Of a DNA stretch of 64,000 bases, positions 13,316-24,600 are shown one piece after another. The stretch lies in assembly GCA_023078555.1 (NCBI GenBank), contig CM041198.1:7921836-7985835 (forward strand). The letters run 5' to 3'. Position numbers and translations under genes: made by a program. The stretch's first letter is position 1; the number at the start of each line of letters is the position of its first letter. A model generated the notes under the pieces. It worked only from the letters and a program-made list of their open reading frames with translations, was not told the origin of the DNA and ran no database searches. This DNA comes from Ulva prolifera (Eukaryota; Chlorophyta; Ulvophyceae; Ulvales; Ulvaceae).

Positions 13316-13814
13316 CCTTGTGTGTCAGTCAGCGATAAAATGGCTGACATGTATGTATAGTGCCAGCGCAAGTACATGCTCACTCTCGGTTTGATATGTT
13401 CCAATCCTATTCATCGATGTTGGCACCAGTGCCCCCACATAATGAAATGTAGGCAGCATGTTCTCAGTTTCAATGTCATCTTTCATTTGTCACAACCGTT
13501 CCGTTGGATCAACCACCCAGCACTCGCTGGTTGCAATGTGTAAATTCGAACACCCCCTCCCCGCGCGCACATTGAGGATGCCCCATTTGCATGGTGCCCG
13601 TGTGCTTTGGCTGCCCTGTATGTAACACATGGCCACATAAGATGATAATCATGCCAACAGGTGGTGTGTGTTAGGCTCTGGCAATGTTCATCACTGTATT
13701 GCTCCAGGCACCACTTGTATGGTTCAGTCATACAATCCTGTATACGAAAGACAAGTTGGCAGGCTACAATTCGTTACAAGCGCTGACTGGCTGCCAATGG
13801 CAGACATTGACGAT
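13316..13814. other. Intergenic spacer between convergent genes
   Basis: Lies between the stop of the plus-strand zinc-knuckle/WW gene and the stop of the minus-strand ATC-hydrolase-like gene. It should hold both 3' ends; no coding sequence seen. Confidence 0.5.
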
Positions 13815-15342
13815 CTATGTTTGATTCGATGAAGCTGATGTGGTCCGTCTGACATGCATGTGGCAGCAGCTATCTCCTTGTCCTAGCCATTTCGTCCGCT
13901 CATACTTCAAGTTGAATGATTCCAGTCCGTCAAACCTGAACCAGGCAATCGAGTGACCAGAATTCGATAGCATCGCGAGCAACCGCCCTCGGGCACAAAA
14001 CACAAGCTTCATCTAGCTTCTGTCGGTATGAAAGGAACATGCTTGCAACAGCAAAGCACACAAAAATTTAGATGGATAGGCACGCGGGCATGTTCACACG
14101 GGCACAGAACTTTCTCGCAACCAGGCCCATTTGCATATACACTGAATGGCTGGTGCAAGACGTTCGCAGCAGGGAGGTATCCCTGCAGATCTACATGCAT
14201 CCATTCGGACAATCACTTCCTGAAAAAGTACAAAATTCACACGTGTAGCAGGAGCACACCAAGAGGCATCCTGTGAGCAGCAGCAAACTTTCAGGAGTTG
14301 CTGTTTGCCCGCATCTTCCATAATCGTTTGATACAGGCACTTGCTGATCGAGACATCGCAACCATCGTCGTTCTGCTCAAATTTCGCCTCGTAACCATCA
14401 CCCAGATCATTGACAAGCCCCTTAGCTAGCCTTGACTGCACTTGCACTGATGTGATGTGGAGCTCCCATTGTATGGCACCACAGGTTGGGTGCAGGGTGG
14501 CAGCACTATTAAACCAATTACAGTTGCTACATTCGGTTCAGTTCACGGGCCATGGATGTTGGACACGGTGAGATGGGCTTTGCTGGAACGCACGATTTGT
14601 GCAAGTGGTGTTTGTCGCAGCAACATTTGACGACACAGTATGCCAGCCCTTGAAAGCCACCTGCACTGGCTTCTATGGTGTTGTATGACATGCATCAACG
14701 TTACTTCTTCTGCACATTTGTTACAGACGTAATTCGCTAATTGGCCCTGGAATGGGTCATTGCACACCTGATGCCTTCCTCGGACTTCTGGCCGTTCTGC
14801 TCTAGCAGCATCTGCAACAGCTCAGGTTCATTCCGCACGTAGGGCAGCAACACTTTGTGTGTTGCAAGAGTCATGCTCGCTATGAGTACATTGGTATGGC
14901 TGCGGCTGTCTGTATCTAGATGGGAGTACCGCTCTCGAAGCGCTGACAGCTCTCGCTCCAGGGCTGGAAGGATGTCATCCTGTTTGCCCTGCAGCGCAGG
15001 GTGCTGCTTGCAACGATCTTCGATTGACTTTTTCCAACCCCAAGATACCTGATCGTCTACCCATTTTTTCATCGTAGGTAAGTACCTGAGTGGCAAAGCC
15101 TGGGTGACGTGGCAAATCAAGCGCGCATGCTACTGGTCAACAATTCCGCATCGACTTTCAACTATATCCCCTTGGCTACTTCATGTGCCGATGTGGTACC
15201 TGTTGAACCAGTGATCGTCTGTGGTGGAATCACGCCTAGCAGTGGACGCTGAGTATGACAAGCGTCCAAACGCATTTCCAGATTCCAGCCCATGAACCAT
15301 CAACAGCTTGAGGCTTCGTGCTTTGTTGAAGCTTGAAAGCAT
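13815..15342 (-). CDS. L-2-amino-thiazoline-4-carboxylic acid (ATC) hydrolase-like protein
   Basis: Four exons join in phase to a 250-residue product: 15200-15342, 14768-15085, 14260-14430 and 13815-13935. The start at 15342 gives MLSSFNKARSLKLL and a Ser/Arg-rich, acid-poor stretch that looks like an organelle leader. After it come long helices (LPTMKKWVDDQVSWG), then the family hallmarks: KCLYQTIMEDAG, a cysteine-rich VCCCSQDASW, and a C-terminal RTKWLGQGDSCC close to the R-T-K-x-L-x-x-G-D-x-x-C-D pattern of PF14196. The founding bacterial enzymes open the thiazoline ring on the way to L-cysteine; many relatives have unknown substrates, so activity here is not assured. The usual final C-D of the motif is C-C-H here. 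The length fits the family. It is convergent with the upstream zinc-knuckle/WW gene. Confidence 0.72.
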
Positions 15343-15900
15343 GGCTAATGATCTAAATGCACAGCAGAGCACCACCTCAGACGGTGTCACAACGAATTCG
15401 AACAGCGCAAATTGCCATGCGCAGGCTATGGCTCACACCAGCTTGATAAAGGTCGCTGTCCATCGATAGGCGTCTCAAACTGGTCTGTAGCGATACATTG
15501 TTTGTGCAGGGATGCCCTACGTGTCATGATGACAATGTCATGATGACAGGCATGCCCCTGCAGCCATATTGTCCGCGGTCTGAAACACCGGTTGCATGCT
15601 TGGCTATCCTCGTTCCGGACGTCGACCGAGCAAGGAAAATAATGCAGCAGTTGCGCAGCCTAGTGTCGTTGGATGTGGGTTGCTGTGCTTGGAGTGCGCG
15701 GCTTGAGCTTGTACGACTTTTCTTCTGTGCTTGTGCACAGCAGTGCAGGGCAGGGATCTCAGGCGCGGCCGACATCTGTACTGCTTCTGTGGCGATAGCA
15801 GGCTGATGGGGAAACCGGTGCGCAGTTCTGCCGCTCCCTATCGCAGCCACCCACGCAACCTGCATGAACGGTCCATTCTTACGGAGCAAGCGACTTGCAG
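15343..15900. other. Divergent spacer, may contain first exon(s) of the SAXO-like gene
   Basis: Lies between the minus-strand ATC-hydrolase start and the first supported plus-strand SAXO-like exon. A short open stretch at about 15735-15880 could be an upstream exon (RGRHLYCFC resembles the N-terminal Cys/His cluster of some SAXO proteins), but no frame closes convincingly. Confidence 0.3.
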
Positions 15901-17026
15901 AAGGTTTCGACCCAGCCTTGGCTTCCGGGTAGCTTAGAGTCGGAGTACCGTGCGCAGTATCCGCGCAAGCAAGTGCTGCCTGCGAAGGGCAATGGAGACG
16001 CAGCAAGGGCCCGTCAGGCACCAAGCGTCCCATTCACAGCTACCAGCACGGCCCAGGACGACTTCAAGGTGCCAAGCTTGCACGTTTTACACCATGGCAC
16101 AGTGCATCACGTCAGTTACCGATGATTTGCACTTGCAGGCCCGCCCATATGTGCTGTCTTCACCGGCCATTGACCCAGAAAAGCCATGGCCCAAGCGGGA
16201 TTTTGACAATCGGACTACGTACGGGACCAATCATGGCCACAAACTAGCAACGAAATGCCGCGAGAAAGGATACTGTGAACTCCGCGCTCACCAGCTCGAC
16301 AGCAATGATTATGGAATCCATGGAAAGCCACACTACAAGGTGTGCCCAAGGGCGCAAATGTGTAGGCATCCCGTATTTGGCCGATCACTGGCTATCTCGC
16401 AAGCCGTAGCATGGAATTGTCAGCTATATGGGGGCTGGTCACCCGCGTCTCCCCTGTGCCCCTCTGTGCTCCTATCAATCTGGTTGCCGCGACAGTCCAG
16501 GCATTTCAGGCACTTGCATGGGTGTTCCAGGTGAGCGGCACGCACACACCGCGCTGTGTCAGCAGCGTGGCCAGTCACTCTTACTGCTGCGATGCAGGAA
16601 GACTTCTGTGCATGGCCGGACGCCAAACCAGCGGTAGCTGCACGCCCGACAACCAGGCCGATGCCATCCTTGCCTCTTTGCAGCGCCACTGATTACTCCT
16701 CCAATTTCACTAACAAACACGCGACACGCCCGATAATGCACAAGCCCCATGCCACCACGACCGACCCAAACCTCCGCTTCTCAGGCTGCACAACGTATGG
16801 CAAAGAGTTCATCCCGAAGCCGATTCCGCCCCGAGCAAACGCATGCATGGATAGACCGTGGATGCGGTGTGACTCGTGTCCACCGACAGAGATCCCAACC
16901 CCGCCAGGCGGGCTGGACGGAGGCGGCGGCCTGGTGGAACGCACGTGGACCAAGCCACCGTACGCCATCGCACGGGCCGTGCTGGACGATCGGACTGAGC
17001 ACAAGACACAGTTTCGGCGGTGGTGA
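15901..17026 (+). CDS. SAXO/FAM154-like microtubule-stabilising axonemal protein (5' end unresolved)
   Basis: Three exons connect in phase 0: 15901-16068, 16139-16339 and 16598-17026, giving at least 265 residues. They carry repeated Mn-type motifs known from SAXO proteins: FTATSTAQDDFK at the end of the first exon, FDNRTTYGTNHG in the second, and TDYSSNF and FSGCTTYGKEF in the third, with many Pro, His and Lys residues between. Such motifs bind and stabilise microtubules of axonemes and basal bodies. Splice sites are clean (AAG|GTGCCA, CTTGCAG, AAG|GTGTGC, GATGCAG). The C-terminal part has a Gly/Pro loop and ends in TQFRRW. I found no start codon, so at least one exon upstream is missing. 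With the CFAP46-like gene this is the second flagellar gene in the window. Confidence 0.65.
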
Positions 17027-17863
17027 CCAGGTGTGGCGTCGTGCTAGGACGTATGAACATGGCGTGGGTGGGCTGTGTTGCGCCTTGATTTTGGTTGGAT
17101 CTGTCCATCGGTGGTGGTTTGGCAATCTGGTATAACCAGGTTTCGCTGCAGCTGGCCTCGGTAAAGGATGGTAGCGAGTGCTACAGGCTACGGCATGCTA
17201 CGGATGAATGCACCAACCGTAGCACCAGCATTGTGGCTCTGCACAGGCAGTGCCTGCTCAACATGTGTAGCTGAGCTACACCGAGACCACTGGAACAGTC
17301 ACTGACGTGCAGCCGACTGAGAGAGTTAGGATCCTGCTGCACGAGCATCACTGATGGCCCATCAGTGGTGGGTGCTCGAAACCTAGGTTCTGGGAGAGTA
17401 GTTGTTAGTAAAGCACTTTTACCGATACATTTCGAATTTCGCTGTGTGCAGGCGACACGTGGCTGGCATGCACAACACATCTCCAGTGCTCTCAATGCCG
17501 AGTAGCTGCAGATAATGATTGTGATCCTTAGAGATTAGTTGGGTGTCACTGTGCTCAGAATGAAAACAGTCGTGAATGCATTAACATGGCCAGTTGCTGA
17601 TTTGGGGCTTGCTTTGTACGCGCAGTCCCCTCAGAATGCTCAATTTGGCTGTAGATGTCACATTACATCCTTGCATGCATGTGGCAATTACATTTCCCCC
17701 TGCTCACCAAGGCCAGCAGAGCAGACGTTCACATCTGCGACAGACCACTTTTTGATAACTCACAAAAGGTTGACGACAACGATTTGTCATACGGGGGAAG
17801 GAAATGCTGTCGTGGAAACTGCTCGAAGCTGTCCCCAGTCATGTAGCACTCAGGGACACATTG
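17027..17863. other. Intergenic spacer between convergent genes
   Basis: No supported exon. Open frames on both strands are short and of random composition. Confidence 0.45.
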
Positions 17864-19776
17864 TCATGTCAAATCGATCATCTCATCACGACCTCGTTTC
17901 TTATCTGGCATGTTGTCCGCAACACTGGCTTTACCAAGTAGTCCAGCATGACTGCGGCCATTGCGTTCAGACAGAGGTTCAATGGCATCAACTTGGGTGC
18001 CAGCTTCGATCTCTGCTGCAGCCGTAGTATGTTGATCTGCACCAAAAACAACTGGGTGCATCAGAAATTGTAAAAAACTGCCCTCGCTGCAATTCAAGAA
18101 TTTTTAAAAAGCAGCGAGTCTCATGGTACTGGCAGAGATGGAGCTGCTGGCATACCTTGACAACTGCGGCCTGGCATCACCCCAGCTGTGGTCTCAGCAT
18201 CATGCGCATCCCGTTTTACTTCACTTACTTCACTCACTCCGTGCACAGTCCGTGCTGCAGCTTTTCGCTGCTCATACTTCACTGGATGTTGTATCGAACC
18301 ACCGCAGCAGCACACACCCAAAATTTCAACATCATCATCGTCATCATCATCATCACTATCTACAGTGTTGGCAGCACCTGTGGCATGTCTGCCTACAAAA
18401 TGATTAGAGTTTCCCGCCGAGGGTTTTGTATTGTTCTCCTTTATAACGGCCTTCGCCCCTCTGTCATGGCCCCTTTGACCTCGTGAGGGCTGTCCAGAAC
18501 GTCGCTCCTGAGCTGCACGTGCAGCGCTGTGTCTCTGCCGTTTTGCTGCAGCCATTTCAGGCATGGGTCCTGCAGATACCCCAGCCTTCTGCGACCTCGC
18601 TGCCTCTGCTCGTGCCACTGCAGCCTCGCCAGCCTTGCTGGTACTAGCAGCTGCAGCAGATGTGCCTGCAACCGGTGCTTTGCGGATGCTGCGATTGGCA
18701 CTCTGCTCCGGCCGGTGTGGCCTACCGAGCGTGCGGCGGTCCACTGAGCCCAAGCTCCCAGACTGCGAGGGGTTGGAGTGTTGCTGTTGCTTCGCGCCAC
18801 GTGAGCTGTTGCCTGGTGGCTTGTTTAAGATACTGGTAGCCCTCACTGGCTTGGAAAGATTAACAACCTCAGCTGAATCACTGTCATCTTCACTGTCTCC
18901 GACCATGTCAATGACAGTCGCTTCTCCTGCCGCAATAGCAGCTGAGGGGCACCACAGGCTGTCCCGTGCGCGCCTCTCTGCAGCTGCAGCTGCTGCCTCC
19001 CGAGGGGTCATATTTTTGGCAGCGGCAGAACTGCCGCCAAGGCGCTGAGGCCCTTGAGACATGATAGCTTGCTGTGCCGCACGCTTCTGAGCTGCCCTGC
19101 AAGTGGTGATTCGCATGCATGAATTATTTATCTGAATACCGGACCGCTGAGCAACTGCACAGTACACTGCATGGTGAAAGTGGACATACTTGAGCTGGGC
19201 AGCTTTCATAGCAGCAGGGTCGCCATTATGCTGTGGGATCCACGAGTAAGCACCAAGGCGACCCGCTGATGGGCCGTCAAAGCCGATGCCGGTGCCTGTG
19301 ACTCCTTTGGCCATGAACTCCTCGCATTCTTTGGTAAGCTCGTCTAGGATCGCATAAAACTTTGCGTCATGAGGACCTTGCACATTGTGAGTTATTTCAT
19401 GGAGCATTGTCCCCAGGATGTCTTCGTATGGGTAGAAGCTGTCAGGTGAATGATGGTACCGGAGACGGATTCGAATCTCTGTTGTTGTGCCTCGACGCCC
19501 GTTCACATTGAGTCCCTACGCACATTGGACGGACGCTTATACGAGACTCTCCCAAAGATTAATTGTACAGGTGAGCTTCTCGAGCCGCACCAGAAGGTTG
19601 GGATTCTTGGGCAAGAATTCCTTCAGAACGGGCACCGTCCATTTTCTGTTGCGCAGAATGGGCTGTACCTGCTTTGCCACAGTTTCTAACAATTCGCGTG
19701 CGTCCTCACGACGCTGTTGGCGCTTTAGCTCTTGAATTTTGTGGACTTTGAAGTCCGCCAACGTGTCGTGTGACAT
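17864..19776 (-). CDS. WSS1: WLM-domain metalloprotease, Wss1/SPRTN type (DNA-protein crosslink repair)
   Basis: Four exons (19591-19776, 19190-19515, 18156-19096, 17864-18015) close in phase to 534 residues. The WLM domain occupies roughly residues 1-200: after LPKNPNLL|GLNVNGRRG comes GTMLHEITHNVQGPHDAKFY, i.e. the HExxHN...HD zinc site of Wss1. Then KNMTPREAAAAAAERRARD, a region found in plant and fungal relatives, and a long disordered, Ala/Ser/Arg-rich tail. The tail holds acidic blocks followed by short hydrophobic runs, DSAEVVNLS, a run of eight aspartates before VEILG, and DEMIDLT at the very C-terminus, all fitting SUMO-interacting motifs. Wss1 cleaves proteins covalently trapped on DNA and is steered by SUMO and Cdc48; I infer the same nuclear role. 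Introns are 74-140 bases. The last exon is chosen because phase and the C-terminal IDLT fit; an alternative end at 18121 cannot be excluded. Confidence 0.88.
18328..18361 (-). repeat. In-frame trinucleotide repeat encoding a poly-aspartate run
   Basis: CAT/CGT trinucleotides on the plus strand encode eight aspartates in the Wss1-like protein directly before a putative SUMO-interacting VEIL. Such runs commonly vary in length between strains. Confidence 0.7.
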
Positions 19777-20060
19777 GGCCTCTCGAGCAGCACAGCACGA
19801 TGATGTACGCGAGGACTAGACCAGTGGCACACGGCCACATCGGCACGCTTGATTACACTCACTCTAAAGTTTCATGCACCAAGGCCGCACTTTCAGGCTC
19901 TCGAGGCTAACGTAGCTTACACAGCTCGACAAAGCCGCGGGCGAGCGTGGCTACTGGGAACTGCCCTCGAAGCACCATCACGACCAATCATTACATCGCA
20001 TTTGCCAACCTTGAGCCGGTCTACATTCCCTCCTGCTGTTTAAAGGTGCTAATTCCTGAC
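19777..20060. other. Spacer, probable Wss1 promoter
   Basis: About 280 bases between the Wss1-like start and the next minus-strand exon-like sequence. No motif recognised. Confidence 0.35.
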
Positions 20061-20063
20061 ACC

Positions 20064-21090
20064 TTACTGCAAGTTGATGTGGATCGCGCCATGGGTAACA
20101 TTTGGGCCATCGGTGTCATGTGGACATGGTGTATCTGTGTCGCATGAGTGATACAGGTGCATCCCGCTGATGGCGTGGAAGACTAGGATGTACAGGGGAT
20201 TCTTTTCACTTCGAATGGCAATGCACATGGGGTTGCGGACGTGATTCCAAAAAAGCATTCCTCACCTGCATAGATGCCTGTGATTGTGGCGCTCCTAGGA
20301 GCTCCAGCAAATGTGCTGTACACCCAAGGGATTGGCTCTTCCAGCAAACAGGACGAATCACACAGGTAGTACATCTTGCAGTGTCATTTCAACACGCTCT
20401 ATCGCTTTGATTTTTTTTGCTGTTACTGTCCATAGCTGGAGATTTGCATGCAATCTTGCGAATACACTGAAGCGTCACGAGCCATCTCGCTGGACACATT
20501 GAGCAACAGACCAACAGCAACAACCTCCCCGGTCTGCGTGAAGATGTCATGTTAGCTCTTCCACGCCCTCTGAGCCGATGCCAACTGTGCAAACACACAT
20601 GTGTGCATGCAACGCAAAACGAAGCGCTGCGTCGTGCACATGGACCCACAGTAAGGGGACAGTGCGCGACCAGGCAGGCTGCCCCAGCAAACAAGCCCTG
20701 CAGCTGTACCTCCAGCGCAACATCCCGCTCCCATGGGCATTTTCACATGCACATGGCGATGGCAGCTCATCACATCTTCAGCTGTCAAAGGCACCTCTCC
20801 GTGATGGCATCCCGTTCAATCCCAGTCAGTCCCGCTCCCTGAATCAGCGTACGCATCACTGTCCGAATCAGGGGCGCGGGCCCCGTTCGTGCTGCCTGGG
20901 CTCCGTTGCGCAGGCCACTGGCGTGTGGTCGAGCCGCCGTTGGGCATGTACACTGGCATGCTGTCGTCGATGTCCTCGATGGCCTGCCCGGTGTGGTGCT
21001 GGTGGTCTTTGCCCAGCAGCACACACCCCGGAAGGTTCAGCGTGCCGTCATCTATACTGTCCACGAGGCATTCCCTGCAGGTACGTGCAC
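20064..21090 (-). CDS. Unrecognised multi-exon gene
   Basis: Between Wss1 and NAD kinase the minus strand shows four exon-like pieces with protein-like composition. One, near 20830-21085, starts after CCTGCAG and reads ECLVDSIDDGTLNLPGC with the later segment EDIDDSMPVYMPNGG and an Asp/Ser-rich tail. A second, near 20640-20735, has RDVALEVQLQGLFAGAACLV. A third, near 20265-20375, has EEPIPWVYSTFAGAPRSATI and ends at a GTGAGG donor. The fourth, near 20150-20240, has NPMCIAIRSEKNPLYILVF. No domain is recognisable and the exon order and phases were not closed, so pieces could belong to more than one gene. Confidence 0.4.
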
Positions 21091-21644
21091 GTACGACATT
21101 GCAGTAATCGTATTTACATCGCCGCCTGTGCTGCACATGTGGCCTGAGCCGTCTGTAGACACCTGGGGCTGCTGGGGCACTATCACTGGACATTGTGCCT
21201 TTGAAAATCGCATGTCCAGCACTGTAGACCACTCACCAGGAATGGGTAGATGCGGTTGGAGGGTCTGCACCATGCCGGGCTTGCAGCCTTGCGAATGGCA
21301 GGTTGAGACAGTTGTGGACAGTGCCAGCCGCACTCAGGGTGCAACGCAATCTCATACACAGCAATCGGGATGCGATGAATGAGAGATGAATAAGAGATGC
21401 TGTCGCTGACCCGCCATTCTTTCGCACACCAGCGACCAGCCCCACAGGATATACGTCTCCTTGCTGCACTCCACGGCAGCAGTGGTTCGCCGACAAGTGC
21501 ACAGATGACGACAACAGGTCCACGGATCGCGCACAGGTGAACAAATGACAACGTGCATTGTTTGACGCAGCGATGGACAGGCTTCCAGTATGCTTGAGTC
21601 CATGTTTGAGCAACCACAAACGACTGCATGCCAGCAGAGAGTCC
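21091..21644. other. Spacer or 5' part of the unrecognised gene / 3' flank of NAD kinase
   Basis: No exon can be supported. Open frames overlap on both strands. Confidence 0.3.
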
Positions 21645-24600
21645 TCAAAAGCTCAACACAGGGAAGAAAGGCGAGACGATTGTGCAGCACAGTTGGGTGC
21701 AGGGCACCGCTTGCAGCAGCACGGAAGGGGGGGGGGGGGCGTACTCGACCGAGGGTGCCGGCAGAGGCGCCATCTGCATCCTCTTGCGATCCACCTTGAT
21801 GATGGTGTTCCACATCAGCTTCTCTGTGATACTTGTGAACCAGTCCTGGTCGCGGGTCTCTGCCGTGATCATCGGCAGCGGCCACTTCGCCACGGTCATG
21901 CGGATGCTGTCACTGGGATTCAGCATGACCGTGGCTTTGCCATCAAACGTGATCCTGAACGCCAGGGCCACGGCTGGCATGGGGGTGCCAAGCAGCAGGG
22001 GTCTCGGGCACAGTGCGTATGATCAAACGGGATCAGTCGCTACGCCCAGCACAGCATTGTGCTGAGCAACATCTTGAACAATGGCACAGCATTGAATATT
22101 GGGTCTGGTCCCAGTGAGCATGGTTGTGCTTGTGACAGAGAGAACCTGGCTTTGAACATGGACTCCGCGATCACGGGGCGCAGTGGTTGCAGTGGTTGCG
22201 ACAGTGCGAAGGAGCCATGATGAGGGTGGCTGCGACCGCAAATCACCAGCAGTTGACACATGATTCGGCCTCCTGCACTGCCCTCCCTTGATCTGTGACT
22301 GTGACGATTTGACATGAATGAAAAAAGCATGCATGTCGGGGGTCCGAAAAACGACAGTGGAACGACTCTTCTGGAGAGCCCTGTCAGACAACCCCGTGTA
22401 CCCGCACCCCCAAGCACCCGCACCAAGCCCCGGTGCCTGTACAGCTGTCGTGGGCAGGCCGAGAGAGGGGGGGACGCACCTGGCACCTTCAACAGACACA
22501 GAAGAAGGGATATGTATGACGATATCCGACGTCTCTGCCACGACAATCGGCCTGCATGTGCACACGTCCCTGTGTGCACGTGTGATGCCTAGACACTGAA
22601 ATCGCACGAGAGCCTGAAGAAATGCAGATTACCGCCCCAATGGAGGCTCCAGAGACGATTGCCAAGCAACAGGCCTGCTTCCCTGCATCGAGGCAACTCC
22701 AGCGATGCACTCGAGCATACACCTGCAGCCATGGTGGCAGAGGCGCAGTATGGCGGAAGCACGGAGCACACCTGAAGGAGAGGCTGTGGGGGGCGATCGG
22801 GGTGATTACCATGCATGGCACGCTGGGGGCGACCATCGGCCCTCCAGCAGACATGCTGTAGGCGGTGGAGCCTGAGGGTGTGGCCACGATCAGACCGTCT
22901 CCCTGCAGCAGCAGCACGCTTGTCTGAGCTGCCGGCAAAGACCTCTTGGCGCTGGTTTATTGTAAACGTGCGATGTGGTCAACCAGTGGGCTGCTCGCAG
23001 TCACAGGCGGCTGCTGCTGCAACAAGTCGCGCGAGCGTGGACCATCGTATCGCACATCACCAAGACACACTACAAGGCATTGCAACCAGCAGCATCGATC
23101 CAACAATCTACTGAAGGCACAGTTGCAGTCATAGGCTGCTGCTGATGTTGTGGCACGAGGAGCCAGCGAGCTGCAGCAAGCCCCACACAGATGCAAGGCA
23201 TGTGAAAACGTGTGGAAGACCGGCGCAGTGATGACGTTTCCGTCCTCACCTGCCACACGGAGCTGCACTCGGTGCCTCTCCAAGCCAATGTAGCATATCG
23301 ACTATGTCATCAAGTGTACATGTGTGCATGCTGCACTAGGTCAAGTTGAAGAGCAGTTCGATTCTATGACAAAGTGATGAATAGATGTCTACCAGCGCAG
23401 CTGTCCTCGCCTGCCACACGAGGCCATACTCGGCTCGTCCCCAAGCCAGCGCATGCATACGTACGCGCATGCTGCGCCAGGCCAGCTTCGGCAGCAGGTC
23501 GGTTCGAGGACAAGAACGATCTTTTTGGAAGACTGCGGCGCAGCAGAGGGCGCGGGGGTGGCGGGGCGGCACCTGGATGGTGGTGACGTAGCTGCCGTCG
23601 ATGTAGCAGTCGAGCTGCAGGAAGTTCAGCGCGAGGCCGCGGTCCATGCAGGCCTCGTTGAAGGCGTGGTGCACGCTCACGCGGCGGCTCTCGTCAAAGA
23701 CCTCGCAGCACAGCCGCGTGCGCAGCGTGCAGAACACCGCCTGCTTGTTCGCCTCCAGCACCCTGCAGCCGGCGGTGCCGTCGGTGTGTGCCGTGACAGG
23801 CCGGAGCGGCGCTGCGGTGGAGCTGCGCCATGGCAGGAGCATCGGGGGGACTGTGTGCGGCGAGGGCGCCATGCTGGCGGAGTGCGGCCCGGTTCATGCG
23901 GGTGGTGATGCAGATGGGAGTGCGATCGGCCAGCTGTCTGCTGCGAGGGGGCAGTCTCTGGCCGTGCCAACCCGGTGCCCATGCAGTGGCCGTGCACCGT
24001 ACTTAATCTGGCGGCCCAGGCTGACCAAGGCAACGCCTTGAGGGGGATTGAGGCATGCCGTACGGGTTGATTCGAACACGCCAGAGACAGTGCGAGAGGG
24101 TGAGGGTTTTGTGTGTGAGCGAGGGCAGCAGGGGGACCACGGCAGGGGTAGGATCTCAGCACGGGGGCAAGAGAAGCGAGAGGGGTGGCAGCAGGAGGTG
24201 CAACAGTTCAGGCGGCAGTGTAGGCAACAGCAGGCTGCAATTGGGGCGGGCAGCAGGGCGGGTGTCGGCACGGGGGCACCAGAGGCAGCCAGACATGCAA
24301 CAGCTGACACGGCAGTGTGGGCAGTAGGAGGGGCAACAGCGAGCGCGTGCAGCAGGAGGAGCGACGGCTCAGGGAGCAGGAGGGGTAGCGGGGAGGGGGC
24401 GGCACCGCTCCAGCAGCGGCTCGAAGGCGGAAGCCTCGAAGGGCGTGAGGAAGCCGAGGGTGCCCATGGCAAACGCGACTACCGGCGGCAGCGCCCCGTC
24501 TGAGCGGAACAGCGACGCCGTGTGCAGCACCGTGCCATCTCCGCCGAGCGTTACACAGAAGTCCGGGATGTCTGCAGCAGAGGAAGCCCATGTGAGACAC

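Noticed and set aside
19440..19475. ATTCGAATC resembling a tRNA T-loop on the minus strand
   Set aside because: It is inside the Wss1 coding exon (TTTEIRIRLRYHH) and no cloverleaf can be drawn.
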